Origin: an uncultured Bacilli bacterium
GTDB taxonomy: Bacteria; Bacillota_I; Bacilli_A; RFN20; CAG-631
Direction of reading: 5' to 3'
DNA: 7,764 bases
NCBI GenBank assembly: GCA_934202505.1
Contig: CAKPXW010000080.1
Span: 1-7,764 of the forward strand
Part shown: one piece after another, positions 5,427-7,764 of the stretch
Layout: each line of letters starts with the position of its first letter
Position numbering within the stretch: the stretch's first letter is position 1
Made by a program: the position numbers and the translations under genes
Notes under the pieces: model-generated
Databases searched by the model: none
The model's input: the letters and a program-made list of their open reading frames with translations, nothing else
Told to the model about the DNA's origin: nothing

Positions 5427-6878
5427 ATGAATAAATTATATTTAATAATTGCAAACATCGTTCTAAGTTTTACTAATATTCCATATACTTATGATGAAAT
5501 AAATAATCACTCAATAGAAAAAGGATTAAATGATATTATAATTGAAGATAACAAAGATGATAATTGTGGGGAACAAACTTATTTAGAAGAAAATGTTTTA
5601 TTATCAGAACAAGTTTATAATAATTGTAAAGATCTTGTTGAATTTTGTGGACCAGGACATGAATATGGTTATACATCAACTTATACAGCAGATGGATGTA
5701 GAAATTGGGCTTTATATATGAATTATGGATCATCTGATATACCATATTGGATTAATATGAGTAGTATGGACACAATTTCTAACACAACACATAAAAATGT
5801 ATTAATTAATGATATTAGATATCAAGCTAATTTATGGAACAAAGCTTATAGTCATGAAACAAACCAATATATAGTAAATTTATTTGAAGTAGGAATTAAT
5901 GAAGAAACATTACCAGATGATATAAATGGTAAAAAAGTAATTGAAAATAAAAAAGAAAATACAGGACATGCTGGTGTTACCGATCCAAATGATTTAATTA
6001 TAAAAATTAGTTATGTTAATAACGATAATTCAAGTAGGTTAGGAAGAAATGTTGATACTCCTTTACATGAATTTGGTCATTTACTAGGTCTTGCAGATTT
6101 GGATGTAGATAAAGATAACTTAAAAGTTCCTAGTGGAACTCATAAAGTTTTAATGGGATATTCTCGTAACACAACTATTGAAAATATTGATAATGCAATT
6201 ACATATCATGACATACAAGGCATTGCAGTTCAAAATAAAAAGCACACTAATCATAAGTTTTATAGATATTATATTAATGGATCATCTTACTATCATGTAT
6301 GTTTTTATTGTGATATTATTGAAAGCAAGAGTTTTGTAGAAGAAAACAGTCAAGAATTTATTGAAGCAGATTATTGTGGAGTACATGGTTATAAACAATT
6401 ATATTCTTTAGGAAATAAACATTGGATTAAATGTACAAAGTGCTATAAAGTAATCGAACATGAACATGAATATTCTTATCAAAGTATAGATAGTACGAAG
6501 CACAAAATAACATGTTATTGTGGATATAGTGAAACAAATTCACATTCTAATTCAAATCATGAATGTATTTATTGTGGTGCATATTTATCACAACATGATT
6601 ACAAAAGTCCATATTTATATGTTAATACTAGACAACATAAAGCAACATGTTCATGTGGTGCAACAACAAATCAAGCACATGCTGTAAAGGCAGGAACAAA
6701 TGTTTGTATTCTTTGTGGTGGTAAAACATCTGGAGGAATAATTCAAAACAGTCTAATTAATGAAAGTTATTTTACAGATGACGATATTTTAGTCCTTTCA
6801 TTACCTGATTACAATAGATATCTAAATGAAATAATAGATTTAAATGAAATATTAAGCAGTAAGTCAATAGAAGTATAA
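5427..6878 (+). CDS. Secreted metzincin-type zinc metalloprotease with C-terminal Cys/His repeats
   Basis: The 483-residue protein starts with a short hydrophobic signal (residues 4-16) and no lipobox, so it is probably exported. Residues 105-155 resemble the metzincin N-lobe (IPYWINMS, then a helix with INDIRYQANLWNKA). The zinc site is HEFGHLLGLAD: H214, E215, H218, G221 and D224, with Asp where most metzincins have the third His. A Met-turn candidate is M243 in VLMGY, and DIQGI (262-266) matches the closing helix of matrixin-like enzymes. From about 290 a Cys/His-rich tail carries spaced pairs: C292/C295, C336/C339, C363/C365, C380/C383, C408/C410 and C427/C430. The two clearest repeats are 346-384 and 390-431, each ending CxCG then CxxCG; these may bind zinc or mediate surface attachment. 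No sorting motif is seen. It is 18 bp upstream of a lipoprotein gene, probably in one operon. The target protein is unknown. Confidence 0.82.
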   Translation: MNKLYLIIANIVLSFTNIPYTYDEINNHSIEKGLNDIIIEDNKDDNCGEQTYLEENVLLSEQVYNNCKDLVEFCGPGHEYGYTSTYTADGCRNWALYMNYGSSDIPYWINMSSMDTISNTTHKNVLINDIRYQANLWNKAYSHETNQYIVNLFEVGINEETLPDDINGKKVIENKKENTGHAGVTDPNDLIIKISYVNNDNSSRLGRNVDTPLHEFGHLLGLADLDVDKDNLKVPSGTHKVLMGYSRNTTIENIDNAITYHDIQGIAVQNKKHTNHKFYRYYINGSSYYHVCFYCDIIESKSFVEENSQEFIEADYCGVHGYKQLYSLGNKHWIKCTKCYKVIEHEHEYSYQSIDSTKHKITCYCGYSETNSHSNSNHECIYCGAYLSQHDYKSPYLYVNTRQHKATCSCGATTNQAHAVKAGTNVCILCGGKTSGGIIQNSLINESYFTDDDILVLSLPDYNRYLNEIIDLNEILSSKSIEV

Positions 6879-7118
6879 TTTAGAAAGGAAATTTATATGA
6901 ATTTAAAAAAATCAATTTTGCTAATAAGTTTATGTGCTTGTAGCATTATAAGTTGTAATAATGCAAGCGATAAAGATAGCAACAACCCCCCACAAATTTC
7001 TAATGAGCAAGAAAATATTAATTCGGAAAGTGTAAAAAAATTCTATACAGTAGAAAAAGCATATTGGGATGGTATTATTACTTTTGATGAGCTATTAAGT
7101 ATAGCTTACTATTATAAT
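6878..7118 (+). repeat. Repeat unit R1, copy 2 (matches 4678-4919)
   Basis: This intact partner of R1 covers the ribosome-binding site, lipoprotein signal and first half of the gene at 6897. It begins at the last base of the protease stop codon, so the homology excludes the protease gene. Confidence 0.9.
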
Positions 7119-7430
7119 GGTAAAGTTAATTATTCAAATTATGAAGTAAAAAAATCAACTGATTTTTCCTTAGGCGAAACTATAATGCAAGAAATAAGAG
7201 AAGATTATGCTTCTTACATGCAAAGTAAAGGATACGGCCTTTTTGCAAATCAAGTGCTTATTAAAAAAAGTTATGGAAATTATAGAAACTATACAGCATT
7301 ATGGATAGAAGACTGCCTTTATGATTATGATAAAGAAAATATTGAAAGATATTCCATTAATGATGTAATTTTTGCAAATTACACACATAATCAAATCTTA
7401 ATATATAAGTATAAGGAAGCGGAGAATTAG
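6897..7430 (+). CDS. Small lipoprotein, tandem family member (intact)
   Basis: This 177-residue protein has a clear lipoprotein signal, MNLKKSILLISLCACSIISC, with lipobox IISC and the lipid-carrying Cys at 20. The mature part starts with an Asn/Ser/Asp-rich spacer containing two prolines coded across a C6 run. It then has FYTVEKAYWDGIITFDELLSIAYYYN (residues about 47-72, helical) and ends with the pattern SYGNYRNYTALWI and VIFANYTHNQILIY, which looks like beta strands. From memory, a similar pairing of an AYxxGxLTxxDLxxIAYYxN segment with a YYGTYNxxxA end recurs in uncharacterised proteins of gut Bacillota; I cannot name the family. The site AGAAAGG lies 9 nt before the ATG, which is 18 bp after the protease stop. 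The stop is TAG. It is probably co-expressed with the protease and displayed on the cell surface. Confidence 0.88.
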   Translation: MNLKKSILLISLCACSIISCNNASDKDSNNPPQISNEQENINSESVKKFYTVEKAYWDGIITFDELLSIAYYYNGKVNYSNYEVKKSTDFSLGETIMQEIREDYASYMQSKGYGLFANQVLIKKSYGNYRNYTALWIEDCLYDYDKENIERYSINDVIFANYTHNQILIYKYKEAEN

Positions 7431-7433
7431 AAT

Positions 7434-7764
7434 ATGAAAACTATAAAAAAATTATTATTAGTATTCTTTAGTGCTTTTTGTATTGTTGGCTGTAATAATG
7501 TAAACAACAATGAAAAATCTAATTTAAATAGTAACAACACTCAAGTAAAATATAGAAAATTTTATACACTTGAAAGTGCTTATTGGAATAATTTAATTAC
7601 TTTAGATGATTTATTAAATATAGCTTATTACTATAATAATAAGGAAGATTTAAATAAAAATTTCACCTATGAAATAACTAAAAAGGCTCCACTTTCTACA
7701 AGTTTATTACTTGAAATGCAAGAAGCTGCTTATTTACAATATAAAAGTGATGAAAATCCAATAA
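7434..7764 (+). CDS. Small lipoprotein, third tandem family member (3' end cut by window)
   Basis: A start ATG at 7434 follows GGAG (7421-7424) that lies inside the end of the previous gene; the gap between the genes is 3 nt, so translation is likely coupled. The visible 110 codons begin MKTIKKLLLVFFSAFCIVGC, a lipoprotein signal with lipobox IVGC and Cys20. An Asn-rich spacer follows, then FYTLESAYWNNLITLDDLLNIAYYYN, the same family segment as in the two other copies. From 7621 the DNA is nearly identical to 4903-5046 of the broken copy, so the missing end probably resembles 5047-5234, about 60 more codons. No family name or function can be given. It is the third gene of the protease operon. 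Confidence 0.87.
   Translation, partial: MKTIKKLLLVFFSAFCIVGCNNVNNNEKSNLNSNNTQVKYRKFYTLESAYWNNLITLDDLLNIAYYYNNKEDLNKNFTYEITKKAPLSTSLLLEMQEAAYLQYKSDENPI
7621..7764 (+). repeat. Repeat unit R2, copy 2 (matches 4903-5046)
   Basis: This stretch belongs to the third lipoprotein gene and matches the 3' part of the mosaic pseudogene at about 97% without gaps. The window end cuts the match. Confidence 0.9.

Noticed and set aside
5536..5745. Minus-strand open frame of 69 codons
   Set aside because: It lies wholly within the protease gene in antisense, with Tyr/His/Leu-rich low-information content and no supporting signals.
1..7764. Use of UGA as tryptophan (Mycoplasma-type code)
   Set aside because: All long frames run without internal TGA and tryptophan is written TGG throughout, which would be unexpected in an AT-rich genome using UGA for Trp.
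1..7764. CRISPR array, tRNA, rRNA or transposase
   Set aside because: No regularly spaced short repeats, no cloverleaf-like or rRNA-like stretches, and no transposase motifs or terminal inverted repeats were seen.

Overview
The window is very AT-rich, low-GC bacterial DNA with every supported gene on the + strand. The N-terminal MKK-type lipoprotein signals, purine-rich Shine-Dalgarno sites and serine/asparagine-rich surface lipoproteins suggest a host-associated Bacillota of the class Bacilli (a relative of Erysipelotrichales, RF39 or Acholeplasmatales). That placement is inferred from style, not from a marker gene. Stops are TAA and TAG, tryptophan is written TGG, and no TGA appears inside the long frames, so the standard bacterial code fits and a UGA=Trp code does not.

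Region 1 (1-1844) holds two tandem, paralogous SGNH/GDSL hydrolases. The first is a secreted lipoprotein with a Ser-rich linker and a Big-2-like domain, cut at its 5' end by the window edge. The second has no signal peptide and overlaps the end of the first. Region 2 (1845-3530) is a complete cofactor-independent phosphoglycerate mutase (gpmI) with its own promoter, a perfect palindrome at the expected transcript start, and a strong terminator.

Region 3 (about 3498-7764) is the accessory part and the most interesting. It looks like two related transcription cassettes laid end to end. Each starts behind a copy of the same terminator hairpin (one mismatch in 33 nt). Each has a promoter region sharing TATAATTTTAG(A/C)AG, then a ribosome-binding site with a one- or two-codon mini-ORF, then the real gene with a second ribosome-binding site. 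Cassette A (about 3541-5282) holds a Ser-rich lipoprotein gene that is out of frame by one base in an A7 tract, and a second small lipoprotein gene broken by a nonsense codon and a +1 frameshift at a C6 tract. Cassette B (5283 to the window end) holds an intact secreted metzincin-type zinc protease with C-terminal Cys/His repeats, followed closely by two intact small lipoproteins of the same family as the broken one. The second of these runs off the window.

The broken lipoprotein gene in cassette A is a mosaic. Its 5' 240 nt are about 97% identical to the first lipoprotein of cassette B, and its next 140 nt are about 97% identical to the second. The switch lies in a short stretch common to all three. 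This is what recombination between adjacent paralogs would leave. The data fit either a decaying duplicate or a silent, variable copy of a surface-lipoprotein family; the sequence alone cannot separate these.
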